From positions 71,079 to 135,078 of the forward strand of contig CALXMQ010000001.1 in NCBI GenBank assembly GCA_944389515.1: DNA of 64,000 bases. Direction: 5' to 3'. The stretch's first letter is position 1. Every line of letters begins with the position of its first letter. The stretch comes from an uncultured Alphaproteobacteria bacterium (GTDB lineage Bacteria > Pseudomonadota > Alphaproteobacteria > Rs-D84). The notes beneath the pieces were generated by a model. That model did not search any database. It was not told the origin of the DNA and worked only from the letters and a program-made list of their open reading frames with translations. Positions 35,868 through 45,689 of the stretch are shown here, piece after piece. Both the position numbers and the translations under genes were made by a program.

Positions 35868-36760
35868 AATATAGTCAGATGTTTAATACTTTGCTGGGGT
35901 GTAAGAATGAAGACGAAGTATTTGAATATTTAGTCGGGCATTTGAAAGAAACCATCAAGTCATGGGATTATTTTGTTAACTGGTCCAAGGTTATCAAAAA
36001 CTACCACAATGTAGAGATTTCTTTGAATTTGTTAAATACTCTGATTGGCAAACCCGATATAGAAAAGGCCGCAGAACACCTGCTGACCGAATATCCTAAT
36101 GTTATTAAGATTGTGCCTGCTTTATTGGCCTGTCGTGACAAGAATATTTGTTTGCTGACGGATTTTGGCAATTTTGACCTGACTCGCTTTGATTTTTCTA
36201 AACCAATGTCGCCAGGCGCTGGCGCTAGGTTTATGAAAGAAAGCGGATTTTTGGATTTGATATCAGATCGTACAATTAAATCTATTCCGGATTATTTCAT
36301 CGGTGTTGAAGTTGGCCTGGATTCAAATGGGCGCAAAAACCGCAGCGGCACATCTATGGAAACACTGGCCGAGTTTTTCATCAAAGACATATGCCAACGC
36401 AATGGTTATGAATACATCGCCCAAGCAACGGCGGACAAAATCTATAAGAAATGGGGCAAGAAAATCACGGTAAATAAGTCTTCCAAACGGATTGATTTTG
36501 CTATAAATACGCCACACAAACTATATTTGATAGAAACCAATTTTTATGGTGGCGGCGGCTCCAAGTTAAAATCAACCGCTGGGGAATATGCGGACATCTA
36601 CCACCAATGGACTAATGACGGCCATCAGTTTATCTGGATTACAGACGGTTTCGGCTGGCTGACGACCAAACGTCCGCTGCGCGACACATTTAACACCACC
36701 GACTATATCCTTAACATAGATATGATTCAGAAAGGGGTGCTGGAAAGTTTATTAAAATAA
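35864..36760 (+). CDS. dpnB: Type II restriction endonuclease, DpnII-type (GATC)
   Basis: 298 residues, starting 4 nt inside the methylase stop (ATGA overlap). The sequence fits DpnII/MboI enzymes: KPMSPGAGARFMKE, SGTSMETLAEFFI, and a PD-(D/E)XK-like core in RIDFAINTPHKLYLIETNFY followed by GGGGSKLKSTAGEY. It cuts unmethylated GATC, so the host genome must be GATC-methylated by the two upstream enzymes. Confidence 0.92.
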   Translation: MKYSQMFNTLLGCKNEDEVFEYLVGHLKETIKSWDYFVNWSKVIKNYHNVEISLNLLNTLIGKPDIEKAAEHLLTEYPNVIKIVPALLACRDKNICLLTDFGNFDLTRFDFSKPMSPGAGARFMKESGFLDLISDRTIKSIPDYFIGVEVGLDSNGRKNRSGTSMETLAEFFIKDICQRNGYEYIAQATADKIYKKWGKKITVNKSSKRIDFAINTPHKLYLIETNFYGGGGSKLKSTAGEYADIYHQWTNDGHQFIWITDGFGWLTTKRPLRDTFNTTDYILNIDMIQKGVLESLLK

Positions 36761-36799
36761 TTAATAAAACACAAATGACCAGGATACATTATAACCCAG

Positions 36800-37030
36800 T
36801 TGGAACCAGGGCTGTTCAAAAAGGTGACGGGGCTGGATGTGAAAGACTTTGAATTGCTGGTCAGTCTGGGCGTGTTTAATGATGCGCTGATGAATGACGC
36901 GGTGTATAAGTTCAAACGTTATGAGGACGCAAGTTTAGAATATGCCGGAATAAACATGCACAGCGGCGAAAAAATTGGCTTGTTCAGCACATCCGTCACC
37001 CGCGAAGACGCTATGATAATGGGGATGTGA
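36800..37030 (+). CDS. Short ORF, probably a truncated gene
   Basis: 76 codons from a TTG (LEPGLFKKVTGLDVKDFELL, then VSLGVFNDALMNDAVYKF, ASLEYAGINMHSGEKIGL). The peptide looks like a real, ordered protein segment and not a shadow, but it has no good ribosome site and reads like the C-terminal part of a longer protein. The in-frame stop just upstream (36776-36778) removes the rest. No family is assigned. Confidence 0.45.
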   Translation: MEPGLFKKVTGLDVKDFELLVSLGVFNDALMNDAVYKFKRYEDASLEYAGINMHSGEKIGLFSTSVTREDAMIMGM

Positions 37031-37093
37031 TAAAAGACTAGTAAAATCAAAATGTTTTTTGTTATACTGCCCAGTATAAGGAGCTGCTGGACA

Positions 37094-38716
37094 ATGGACG
37101 AAAAATATAATGAAGTTTTTACTGAAGGCAAACCGGATAAATTAAATATAGGTTCATATGTTGTGGACTTTGCTCATGTTATTGAACAGAGTTCAAGAGA
37201 GTCAAAGGTCTATGCGATATCTGCACCGTTTGGCATTGGCAAGACGTTTTTCTGTGAAAAATTGAAAGGTGTATTAGAAGCAGATTCAGCACCAGTGGCT
37301 ATTATGAATATTTGGGAAATGGATTTTTATGGACATCCATTGATCCCTATTTTATTGAAACTTAAAGAATTTTATGGGGAAATCGTCGGAGAAAAAGCAC
37401 AGTCTTTCCCTGCAACTCCCAACTTATTACGGTGGATAAAGTCTGGAATTGCTGGTCTGCGTGTCTCCGTGCCATTACCAAATGGAGCAATAATAGAAGC
37501 TGATGGTAAAAATATCGTTGATACAAATGAGGCATTAAAAGAGAAAACAAATAGCGAAATCGATATTTATACAGAATATATTGATATAAAATCAGAAATT
37601 GAGAACATAAAGGCATTTTTGAAATCTTGGGCAGAATCGTTTAAAGACAAACCTGTAGTTGTTATCATAGATGAACTTGATCGCTGTCGTCCAGACTATG
37701 CGGTTAAAACACTGGAAGTGTTGAAACATTTTTTTGACATTCCTGGCTTTGTGTTTATTTTAGCCATTGATGAAGAACAATTGAAGAGTTCCGTCGAGAC
37801 ATTGTTTGGCACAAAAAACTTTGATGGCTATAAACGCAAATTTATAAATAATTCGTTTCAGCTTCCGCCACCAGACAAGGTGAGTTTTTCCAATTTTCTA
37901 TACGAAAAATCTGGACTATCAGCCATAGTGCAACAAATTGAAGAACGTAATAAAGATTTAATATTTAAAATCAGACGAGATGGTTATCAGGATTATATTA
38001 ACCGTAACTTTTTTGGCGCAGATAATGTCAAAGAAATAGCAAACTGCAAAAACTTTAATGAACTACAAACCACAGAATCTATAATTAAGAGATATTTCGC
38101 TGCATACAGCATTTGGTTCAAATTTACCTTACGCCATATGGAACAAATTTTTGACAGATTAACGCTATTTTCAAAAGAACTGTTAGGAAGTAATACTTTA
38201 TTTTCGCCCGATTTAGCTGTCTTACTTGTATGTCTACACGAATTCGACTTAAAATTGTATTCTGAACTTAGGAAAAGAGGAACTATAGGGTATTCAGATC
38301 ATTTGTTTTCTTTGCTTATAGGCACTAACTCCTCTATGGCATTTAAATTATATGAAAAAGATTCTTTTGACATGATTGACAAGCTTGATCGGAAACTTAT
38401 TCCACAATGCCCACATATTCCAGATTTTTCTACGCTAAATGGTTCCAACCAAACCAGAGTAATCATTAACGATAATGTGGAACGCTTTTTTGTACAAGAT
38501 CCGGACAATCCACAAAAATGGCTATTAGACGCCGTAGTAGAACATCAAAAAAATCCAATTGATAACAAATGTCGCATAGGCATTGTTGTGCACCCGAAAT
38601 CAAACGCTATGTGGGAAAATGTCGAACCAGATATAGACACAGCTACGCAATTCAACCTTGAACAATTCAGGAAGAATTATTTTGATAAGATGGATTTTGT
38701 ATCTAATTTCAAATAG
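37094..38716 (+). CDS. KAP-family P-loop NTPase (probable defence protein)
   Basis: 540 residues from ATG 37094, with AAGGAG 9 nt upstream; the longer frame from 37052 has no site. Walker A APFGIGKT (44-51), the KAP-type Walker B VVVIIDELDRCRPDYA near 188, and the following helix LEVLKHFFDIPGFVFILAID are diagnostic of KAP NTPases. Transmembrane insertions seen in some members are not obvious here. Family members are common in defence islands and act in phage exclusion, but the target of this one is unknown. Confidence 0.85.
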   Translation: MDEKYNEVFTEGKPDKLNIGSYVVDFAHVIEQSSRESKVYAISAPFGIGKTFFCEKLKGVLEADSAPVAIMNIWEMDFYGHPLIPILLKLKEFYGEIVGEKAQSFPATPNLLRWIKSGIAGLRVSVPLPNGAIIEADGKNIVDTNEALKEKTNSEIDIYTEYIDIKSEIENIKAFLKSWAESFKDKPVVVIIDELDRCRPDYAVKTLEVLKHFFDIPGFVFILAIDEEQLKSSVETLFGTKNFDGYKRKFINNSFQLPPPDKVSFSNFLYEKSGLSAIVQQIEERNKDLIFKIRRDGYQDYINRNFFGADNVKEIANCKNFNELQTTESIIKRYFAAYSIWFKFTLRHMEQIFDRLTLFSKELLGSNTLFSPDLAVLLVCLHEFDLKLYSELRKRGTIGYSDHLFSLLIGTNSSMAFKLYEKDSFDMIDKLDRKLIPQCPHIPDFSTLNGSNQTRVIINDNVERFFVQDPDNPQKWLLDAVVEHQKNPIDNKCRIGIVVHPKSNAMWENVEPDIDTATQFNLEQFRKNYFDKMDFVSNFK

Positions 38717-38995
38717 GTAGTCTGTCCAAAGGTACTTATTTTTCTGCATTCGCTGCAAATATGTTGTATGTAGAGTATGTTTCCCTGATATGCCTCAATA
38801 AATTCCCTGTTATTTTACGGGAATTTGGCGTGGAGTGCGCGGAAATCTGGTGTTTATGTGCAATAGACAGGGCAAAATTCGCTGTAGATTCCCTGTTAAT
38901 CCCTGAAAATGGGTATTCTGGTATCGGATTTTGGGTAATTAAATACCGACCGACCAGGAATAAGAAAAGCCGTGGTTATCCACGGCTTTAATCGT
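38717..38995. other. Non-coding island segment with TTCCCTG repeats
   Basis: About 280 bases between the KAP gene and the recombinase relic. ATTCCCTGTTA occurs at 38802-38812 and 38888-38898, with another TTCCCTG at 38781. A short frame exists but its translation is not protein-like. The stretch ends in a terminator hairpin (AAAGCCGTGG/CCACGGCTTT, 38968-38991). It may be an old integration junction. Confidence 0.4.
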
Positions 38996-39039
38996 GTGTG
39001 GCAATGGGTTAAATTATGTTGGATGATTTTTAGTGATTA

Positions 39040-39273
39040 CTTAATTAAAAAATATTTTTTCCTGTTCGTCGAACTTTTCGTATTTTTCTGAGATAAGGAA
39101 CAGGTCTTGTATGATTGGGTAATTCTTTGTTCAGAACGTCGTTTATTATTTTGTGTGATAAGTAAAGCCAGGTTCAGATGTTTATAAAATGTTTGCTGGT
39201 GGCGCTTTTCGTTTTTGGCTAGTTTCTTAATTCCCATTATAATTTTATATATTTCCCATCTGGTGTAAAGCAT
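39040..39273 (-). pseudogene. Relic of a second large serine recombinase (C-terminus)
   Basis: Reading the minus strand and allowing two frameshifts gives IKKLAKNEKRHQQTFYKHLN, then LSHKIINDVLNKELPN, then DLFLISEKYEKFDEQEKIFF. This lines up with the last 75 residues of the intact recombinase at 31915 (VKALAATENRDQRTIYKYLN, LSPCIINDIMDSKIPP, KLIRLASKYDEFQDQEQAFY). The remainder of the gene is gone. It marks a second, older integration between the KAP and DUF262 genes. Confidence 0.75.
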
Positions 39274-39357
39274 TGGATTTTTGTAAAAAAATTAAATACA
39301 ATTTGATGTGCTGGGTAAAAAATAAGACACGATGTTAAACATAGGAAAGAACTAATA

Positions 39358-41094
39358 ATGACAGAAATTAGAACGCTTATTGATGAAATTAAATCGAATA
39401 GAATGCGGCTTCCAGAAATGCAACGCGCTTATATATGGAAGTCTACACAAGTGAGAGATTTGCTAGATTCTTTATATAGAAAATATCCAACAGGTACTAT
39501 TTTGAGATGGGAAACAACACAAAAAGTTCCGACGCGTGCTTTTGCTGTTTCGCAGGATGAAACAAAATATGAATCTTATTATCTTTTGTTGGATGGACAA
39601 CAACGTTTAACATCGTTAAAGGCTCTTCTTTGCGGCGAGACTGTAACAGTACGTGGCAGAAAAAGAGCAATAGATATTTACTTTAATTTGGATCATCCGG
39701 ATAAATTAGAAAATACAAAAGTTGCGACGGATGATGATAATGAAACAGAATTTGATGAGGAGAGTGACATAAAGCTTACATCAGATGAAATAGAAAATAG
39801 GAATCGGATTAAAGAATTGAATCGTCGTGCTTTTGTTGTAGAAAATCCATTGGTAAAAAATCAAAATAATTGGATTTCTGTGGCTGGTGTATTTTCTGGA
39901 AAAATAACCCATAATGAAATTATAGAAAGGGTTGGAGATATTAAAACCAATGAAAATAAGCAACGGTTAGCAAAGTATTTGGACCGCTTTAATGCCTTAA
40001 AAAATATTGAAAATTATGATTTTCCAGTTAAAACATTGCCTGTTGATATGTCTTATGAGGAAGTGACAGAAATTTTTGTCAGAGTTAATTCTGCAGGAAC
40101 AAAACTAAAAGGTTCTGATTTGGCGTTGGCTCAGATTACAGCAAAGTGGCCAACTGTTGAAACCAATGAAGGTACTAATGATGGAGCTTTGGTTAAACTT
40201 GATAAGGAGGTGGAATATTGCGAAAGCCATGGGTGGAATATAAGTATAGGTATTATTGTAAGAACTCTTGTGGCAATTATTACATCGCAATCAAAATTTA
40301 GGGTTGTACAATCACTGACAAAAGAGGATTTGGAAAATGCTTGGCCAAAGGCAAAAAAAGCATTAGAACACACGTTAGACGAGTTAAAAAATACATTTGG
40401 ATTGGAAACAGACGCCGTGCTTTCATCGCCGTATTTTATTGTTGCTTTAGCATTTTTGTACCATACAAAGAATAATGTTTTGACGGATGGCGAGGCTAAA
40501 ATAATAAAAAAATGGTTCATTATAGCCAATGCGAAAGGGCGATATTCTCGTGGTTCTTCTGAAACTATTTTGGATCAAGATTTAAGTGCGATAAAGAATA
40601 ATAATTTACAAGGTTTATTGGAAAATCTGAAAATGCAATTTGGCAGACTGGATTTCCAGACGACAGATTTTGAAAACAAAAACACAGCTAGTGGTATTTT
40701 CAAGACTATGTTTATAGTAATGCGACATTATGGGGCATTGGATTGGGGCACCCAACAGGTTATAAGTATGAATAATGTTGCCAATCGCAATAAAATTGAG
40801 TTTCATCATATATTTCCCCAAGATATTCTTAAAGGTAAGTATGAAAAAGATGAAATAAATGATATCGCAAATCAAACGTTTATTGTAAAACGCACCAATG
40901 TGCTAATAAAAAATGAAAAACCGGCACTATATCTTTCAGAGATTCTTAAAGAGAAGGGTGATGAAAATTTCAAAAAGCACTGTATCCCAACCAATACAGA
41001 CCTGTGGAATATAGATAAATATCCAGAGTTTATTGTGAAACGTCGTCAGCTTTTGACAGATATGATGAATAATTACTTAAAGGAATTTGATTAA
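39358..41094 (+). CDS. DUF262/HNH (GmrSD-like) protein, probable defence nuclease
   Basis: 578 residues. The N-terminal DUF262 domain has the ParB-like nucleotide-binding motif LLLDGQQRLTSL near 79, preceded by RLPEMQRAYIW and RKYPTGTILRW. The C-terminal part has EFHHIFPQ near 481, the His-rich core of the DUF1524/HNH nuclease. Proteins of this layout include GmrSD-type modification-dependent nucleases and BrxU. It lies directly upstream of the tracrRNA and Cas9. A terminator (CAGCAC/GTGCTG, 41101-41123) follows. Confidence 0.85.
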   Translation: MTEIRTLIDEIKSNRMRLPEMQRAYIWKSTQVRDLLDSLYRKYPTGTILRWETTQKVPTRAFAVSQDETKYESYYLLLDGQQRLTSLKALLCGETVTVRGRKRAIDIYFNLDHPDKLENTKVATDDDNETEFDEESDIKLTSDEIENRNRIKELNRRAFVVENPLVKNQNNWISVAGVFSGKITHNEIIERVGDIKTNENKQRLAKYLDRFNALKNIENYDFPVKTLPVDMSYEEVTEIFVRVNSAGTKLKGSDLALAQITAKWPTVETNEGTNDGALVKLDKEVEYCESHGWNISIGIIVRTLVAIITSQSKFRVVQSLTKEDLENAWPKAKKALEHTLDELKNTFGLETDAVLSSPYFIVALAFLYHTKNNVLTDGEAKIIKKWFIIANAKGRYSRGSSETILDQDLSAIKNNNLQGLLENLKMQFGRLDFQTTDFENKNTASGIFKTMFIVMRHYGALDWGTQQVISMNNVANRNKIEFHHIFPQDILKGKYEKDEINDIANQTFIVKRTNVLIKNEKPALYLSEILKEKGDENFKKHCIPTNTDLWNIDKYPEFIVKRRQLLTDMMNNYLKEFD

Positions 41095-41185
41095 AAATAC
41101 AGCACGATTTTGAGTGCTGTACATGCACATTGATAATGCTGCTGCGATTAAAAGTTGAAAATATTGGGGTAAGAAGTTAAAAGTA

Positions 41186-41297
41186 AAAAAGGGGCTTTAC
41201 GCCCCAGGGGATACTTGATCGGTTTACCCCACAGAAAATATTCTTTATTATATAAACGGTTGCTTCTCAAATCGTCCGTTGAATAAAGATTTCTATG
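41186..41297 (-). ncRNA. tracrRNA of the type II-C system
   Basis: The anti-repeat is at 41258-41276, where 19 bases on the plus strand are identical to the crRNA-sense repeat core (GGTTGCTTCTCAAATCGTC), so the minus-strand RNA can pair with crRNA. Downstream on the minus strand come the GGGG...CCCC hairpin (about 41207-41230) and the terminator GGGGC gtaaa GCCCC TTTTTT (41185-41205). A promoter TTGAGT-17-TAATAT at 41304-41332 predicts the start near 41297, an RNA of about 110 nt. It is divergent from cas9. Confidence 0.85.
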
Positions 41298-41303
41298 TGA
41301 AAT

Positions 41304-41332
41304 ATATTACATCAATTTTATTTATAACTCAA
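41304..41332 (-). promoter_or_regulatory. Promoter of the tracrRNA
   Basis: On the minus strand: TTGAGT, a 17-nt spacer, TAATAT, placed 7 nt before the predicted RNA start. Confidence 0.5.
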
Positions 41333-41393
41333 GTTTTTTATTGATTTTTTATGACTTTTTTCTACCATATAAAAAACGCGCACGGAGTTAAAA

Positions 41394-44324
41394 ATGTCAA
41401 AAATTTTTGGATTAGATTTAGGTGTTGCTAGTATTGGTTGGGCGGTTATAGAATTATCTGATGTTCCAGAACATGTTGTTTTGGATGAAAATAATGGATT
41501 TGAAGGTAAAATTTTAGGTGCAGGGGTACGTTGTTTTGATGCGGCACTAAATGGACAAGACCGCAGAAATGCAAGGTCAATGCGTCGTAGAATAAGACAT
41601 CGTGCACAAAGAATGCGTGAAATTCGTGCCTTGTTACGAGATGCTGGTTTAATAGATATTCCGGAACCTAAATATAATGGGCATAATAATTTTTACTTAA
41701 ATAAAGAAACAGATGAAAATATTTGGAAATTGCGTGCGGTTTCTGCGTTTGAACGTCCTTTGAATAAAAGGGAATTTGGACGTATTTTATATCATTTGGC
41801 AAAACATCGCGGTTATGATGATATTACTTATCCTGTAACATCAAGTAAAATTAAAGAATCAGATACAGAAAATGATTCTGATGAATTAAAAGTAACTGGG
41901 GCTATCAAAGATAATTTTTCGTTGTTATATCAAGATGGCAATTCTAATAAAACGATGTGTCAGGTCTTATATGCTAAAAATCCCAGCAACATGCGTAATC
42001 AAAAGAAGATTGTCGCAAAAAAGAATAAAAATGGCGAAATAAAATATTTGGAAGAATCAACATATACAAATTCTATTCCACGTTCAGAAATAAAACGTGA
42101 AGCTGAAATGATTTTACGGGCGCAAAAAGATTTTGGTAATGATTTCTCAGATGTGTTTGAAAAATGGGAAAAAATAGCTTTCCGTCAGCGTAAATTTAAT
42201 GAATCTGGATCGCCAATGGCAAAGTCTATTGATGAAATGCGTGGGCGGTGTATATTTACAAATGAACCTGTTGCACCCAAAGAAGCGCCAACAGCACAAC
42301 TGTTTGTTGCACTTAGTAAATGCAATCAAAATGGTTTTAGTGCAGAACAAATTAAAAAGGTTATCGAAGCATTGTATAAGAAAAAAACAGGTTTGTCTTA
42401 TGCAGATGTAAGAAAATTGTTAGAGTATGATATACCATTTGCAACATTGAATTATAATCGTGAATATGATAAAGAAACTAAAACATGGATAGAACCAGAT
42501 ATAAAAAAGATAGAAAAAGAAAAATTTGCAAATTTTACTGGTTATCATAAATTATGCGAGTTTACTGATAGTTTATCCGATATGGACGAAATATTTGAAA
42601 TTATTGCTACGCAGAAAACACCAAAAAATATAGAAAAAGCTGTTTCAAAAATTTGTCCGGAATATGCAAAACAAATTTCAGAAATCACTACATCAAAATT
42701 CTTGAATTTGTCTCTAACTGCTTTGCGTGCGCTTGTGCCAGAAATGGAGCAAGGTAGATCATATAGCCAAGCATGTGAAGCGAACGGATGGGAGCCCAGG
42801 GGTACACATGGATGTTTTATTGATACAAGCGATAAAGTTAAACAGGGGTATTTGCGTCGTATAAATTGGGCAAAATTAGGAAAGCGTATCACTTCGCCCG
42901 TTGTAAGACGTACGCTTTCGCAAATGCATAAAGTGTATAATGCGATGGTTTATCGTTATGGTTGTCCTGACAGAGTGCATTTAGAAATTGGCAGGGAATT
43001 AAAAAAATCTCCAGATGATATTGCACGTATAAAGAGAGAGATTGAAAAGAATAAAAAGGCTAATGAAGAGGCTTACAAAGAATACGGTAAGCATTTTAAT
43101 AAATACAAGTTGTATATGGAACAAAGTGGTCAGTGTATCTATTGTGGAAAAAAGTTAGAGGCGGGGCTTTGGGACGCGTATGAAATAGACCATATTTTGC
43201 CATATTCACGATCGCTGGATAATTCACAGTCTAATAAAGTTTTGGTTTGTCGCGATTGTAATCAACGTAAAGGAAATAAAACACCATATGAGTTTATGTC
43301 CAATCAAGAATTTTTTGAAATGACTGTGCGAGCACGTTCATTGAATAATGTGAAGAAGTTCAAAAAATTAACTAATACAAATTTACCATCTGCTTATGAT
43401 GAAAAAAATGATTTTATTGCAAGAAACGCAAATGATAATGCCACAATTTCTAGTTTTGCCAGTCAGTATTTAGAGCAAGGGATTGATTGGAAAAATGGCA
43501 ATAAAAAACATGTATTGGTACGAACTGGTGCGTTGACAGATTATTTGCGACATCAGTGGGGATTGGAAAAATTACGTGATGAATCAGATAAGCATCATGC
43601 CCAAGATGCTATCGTTATTGCATGTGCAACACAGAATATGGTTAGATATTTAGCAACATTGTCCGCAAGATTTGAAAATAAATGGGCTTTGATTGGTAAA
43701 AATGGGGAAGCATGGTATAAAAAATTAAAGAAATCTATATCAGAACCATGGTCTAATTTTAGGGCAGATGTTTTATCTTGCTTGGATTCGGTATTCGTTT
43801 CGCGTCCACCGCGTTGTAATGCAACAGGGCAAGCACACAATGAAACAATTTGTGGAAGAAAGAATTCTTATAATACTAAGAAAAATAAAAACATAGAAAA
43901 GAATCGTGGTGGTGGAACGTTGAAAGTTCGTTTTGGGGCGTCAGATCGTGGAAAAATGTTCCGATTCGATATATGGAAACAGAAAAATGGGAAATATAAC
44001 TGTGTACCCGTATACGTTTCTGATTTGGTCGAAAAAAACGATGCACGTTTTATGGTCGCAGATGCTGAATTTGTATGTACTTTGCATAAGGATGATTATG
44101 TAAAATTGACAACACGCAAAGGGGAAGTGTTTGAAGGCTATATAACAAAAATGGATCATGGTAAAAATTTTATGTTATATAAACATGATAATAGTCGTAT
44201 GTTAGTCATAACAAAATCGGTCGGGGAATGCGAAAAAATTGAAAAATATTCTGTGACATTGTTGGGAAATAAAAAATTAGTCAAATTACCAGAAAAAAGA
44301 CAACCTGTTGTAAAAAAACAATAG
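41394..44324 (+). CDS. cas9: CRISPR-associated endonuclease Cas9, type II-C, compact (976 aa)
   Basis: RNA-guided double-strand DNA nuclease. All catalytic elements are visible: RuvC-I FGLDLGVASIGWAV with Asp8; the Arg-rich bridge helix RNARSMRRRIRHRAQRMREI near 60-80; RuvC-II HLEIGREL with Glu531; the HNH domain CIYCGKK...EIDHILPYS with Asp599, His600 and Asn623, plus paired CxxC motifs; RuvC-III KHHAQDAI with His735 and Asp738. The C-terminal 200 residues form the PAM-reading region. At 976 residues it is in the size class of the C. jejuni enzyme. With only cas1 and cas2 following it is type II-C. It should be active. Confidence 0.97.
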   Translation: MSKIFGLDLGVASIGWAVIELSDVPEHVVLDENNGFEGKILGAGVRCFDAALNGQDRRNARSMRRRIRHRAQRMREIRALLRDAGLIDIPEPKYNGHNNFYLNKETDENIWKLRAVSAFERPLNKREFGRILYHLAKHRGYDDITYPVTSSKIKESDTENDSDELKVTGAIKDNFSLLYQDGNSNKTMCQVLYAKNPSNMRNQKKIVAKKNKNGEIKYLEESTYTNSIPRSEIKREAEMILRAQKDFGNDFSDVFEKWEKIAFRQRKFNESGSPMAKSIDEMRGRCIFTNEPVAPKEAPTAQLFVALSKCNQNGFSAEQIKKVIEALYKKKTGLSYADVRKLLEYDIPFATLNYNREYDKETKTWIEPDIKKIEKEKFANFTGYHKLCEFTDSLSDMDEIFEIIATQKTPKNIEKAVSKICPEYAKQISEITTSKFLNLSLTALRALVPEMEQGRSYSQACEANGWEPRGTHGCFIDTSDKVKQGYLRRINWAKLGKRITSPVVRRTLSQMHKVYNAMVYRYGCPDRVHLEIGRELKKSPDDIARIKREIEKNKKANEEAYKEYGKHFNKYKLYMEQSGQCIYCGKKLEAGLWDAYEIDHILPYSRSLDNSQSNKVLVCRDCNQRKGNKTPYEFMSNQEFFEMTVRARSLNNVKKFKKLTNTNLPSAYDEKNDFIARNANDNATISSFASQYLEQGIDWKNGNKKHVLVRTGALTDYLRHQWGLEKLRDESDKHHAQDAIVIACATQNMVRYLATLSARFENKWALIGKNGEAWYKKLKKSISEPWSNFRADVLSCLDSVFVSRPPRCNATGQAHNETICGRKNSYNTKKNKNIEKNRGGGTLKVRFGASDRGKMFRFDIWKQKNGKYNCVPVYVSDLVEKNDARFMVADAEFVCTLHKDDYVKLTTRKGEVFEGYITKMDHGKNFMLYKHDNSRMLVITKSVGECEKIEKYSVTLLGNKKLVKLPEKRQPVVKKQ

Positions 44325-44382
44325 TTTACTATATATATAAGTATAAGATTGGTGGGAAAGGATACAAATAAAGGCGTTTTAT

Positions 44383-45297
44383 ATGTCTTGGCGTATTCTT
44401 ACCTTGACTAATCCTGGCAAGGTTTGTGTTAAACACAGGCAGTTGCATTGGTCAGATGAAGCAGGAAATATTCAAAACATACCAATAGAGGATATTTCTG
44501 TATTGATTATAGAAAATCCATATATACAAATTTCGTCGGCTGTGCTGGCGGATTTAATGGAAAGTGGTGCGGTTGTTTTTACTTGTGATGCGTCGCATTT
44601 ACCAAATGGTGCAATGTTTCCGTTTCATAATAATTCTAGGTATACAGAAATAGCTTTTTCACAAATAGAATCTTCTTTGCCATTTCGTAAGCGGATGTGG
44701 CAAGAAATAGTAATTCAGAAAATAAAAAATCAATCAGCAATTTTACGTTTAACTGGGTCAGGGTTATATAAAAATTTGGATATATTGGCCAGCAGTGTTC
44801 AGTCTGGGGACTGTCAAAACATAGAAGGAATTGCGGCGCGTGTATATTGGGGCGCTTTGTGGCAAAATTTTAATAGAAATGATATTTCAAATATAAAAAA
44901 TCATGCACTGAATTATGCTTATGCGGTTTTGCGTGGTTGCGTTGCACGTTGTGTGGTTGGGGCAGGGCTGTTGCCGTTTTATGGTGTCCATCATTGTAAC
45001 AAGTTGGATAATTTTTGTTTGGTTGATGATTTGATAGAACCATGGCGTCCGTTTGCGGATTTTGTTGTGAATAAAATTGACTGGGGCACAAATGATGCTT
45101 TGACGCCACAAATAAAACAATGTTTAGTTTCGGTATTATTGCATAGTTGTAATTTTCATGGCAAACAGCATTCTATATTAAATGCGATGTCTTTGTACGC
45201 CGAATCTGTTGCAAGTTGTTTTAAGAATAAAACGTTAAAAAATTTGAAATTGCCGAGTATTAAATCAGAACCACAAATAATAAATACACAAAATTGA
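44383..45297 (+). CDS. cas1: CRISPR adaptation integrase Cas1 (type II)
   Basis: 304 residues. Together with Cas2 it inserts new spacers. The type II Cas1 features are present: an N-terminal beta domain (WRILTLTNPGKVCVKHRQL, IPIEDISVLIIENP), the metal ligand Glu148 in IEGIAARVYWGALW, the His pair at 203-204 in YGVHHCN, and the acidic cluster in LVDDLIEPWRPF. The stop overlaps the first possible cas2 codons (ATGA), so translation is coupled. Confidence 0.95.
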   Translation: MSWRILTLTNPGKVCVKHRQLHWSDEAGNIQNIPIEDISVLIIENPYIQISSAVLADLMESGAVVFTCDASHLPNGAMFPFHNNSRYTEIAFSQIESSLPFRKRMWQEIVIQKIKNQSAILRLTGSGLYKNLDILASSVQSGDCQNIEGIAARVYWGALWQNFNRNDISNIKNHALNYAYAVLRGCVARCVVGAGLLPFYGVHHCNKLDNFCLVDDLIEPWRPFADFVVNKIDWGTNDALTPQIKQCLVSVLLHSCNFHGKQHSILNAMSLYAESVASCFKNKTLKNLKLPSIKSEPQIINTQN

Positions 45298-45632
45298 TGA
45301 TGAGATATAAATACCAGGAAAAGTTTATGCGAATAATAGTGTTTTTTGATTTACCTGTCAGTACCAAAAAAGACCGGTATTATGCGACACGTTTTAGAAA
45401 CGATTTGCTAAATGATGGTTATTATATGATGCAATTTTCTGTTTATTCGCGGATGGTAAAGGGACAGGCGGATGCAGAAAAACATATTCAAAGGTTGCAT
45501 TATTTGACGCCTCCATCAGGTTCTGTCCGTGTTTTAACGGTTACAGAAAAGCAATTTGCAGATATGTTTTTCTTGGTTGGTCAACCGCCACAAGCAGAAA
45601 AAATCGGAACACAGCAATTATTAATGTTTTAA
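45294..45632 (+). CDS. cas2: CRISPR adaptation protein Cas2
   Basis: 112 codons from 45294; a later ATG at 45327 with AGGAAAAG in front is the better-served start and gives about 101 residues. The ferredoxin-like core is typical: MRIIVFFDLPVSTKKDR, FRNDLLNDGYYMMQFSVYSR, GSVRVLTVTEKQF, FLVGQPP. It forms the structural dimer at the centre of the Cas1-Cas2 integrase. Confidence 0.93.
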   Translation: MMMRYKYQEKFMRIIVFFDLPVSTKKDRYYATRFRNDLLNDGYYMMQFSVYSRMVKGQADAEKHIQRLHYLTPPSGSVRVLTVTEKQFADMFFLVGQPPQAEKIGTQQLLMF

Positions 45633-45689
45633 AAAAGCAGTTAGTTTATTAAAAAAATGGGCAAAAGTTATAAAAATATTTGTGGAAAA

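Noticed and set aside
38761-38991. 76-codon frame starting MLYVEYVSLICLNKF
   Set aside because: No ribosome site; the sequence is repetitive (TTCCCTG) and its translation does not look like an ordered protein.
41258-41276. A degenerate stray CRISPR repeat upstream of cas9
   Set aside because: Only the core 19 bases match, and the flanks lead into tracrRNA-type hairpins and a terminator, so it is the anti-repeat.
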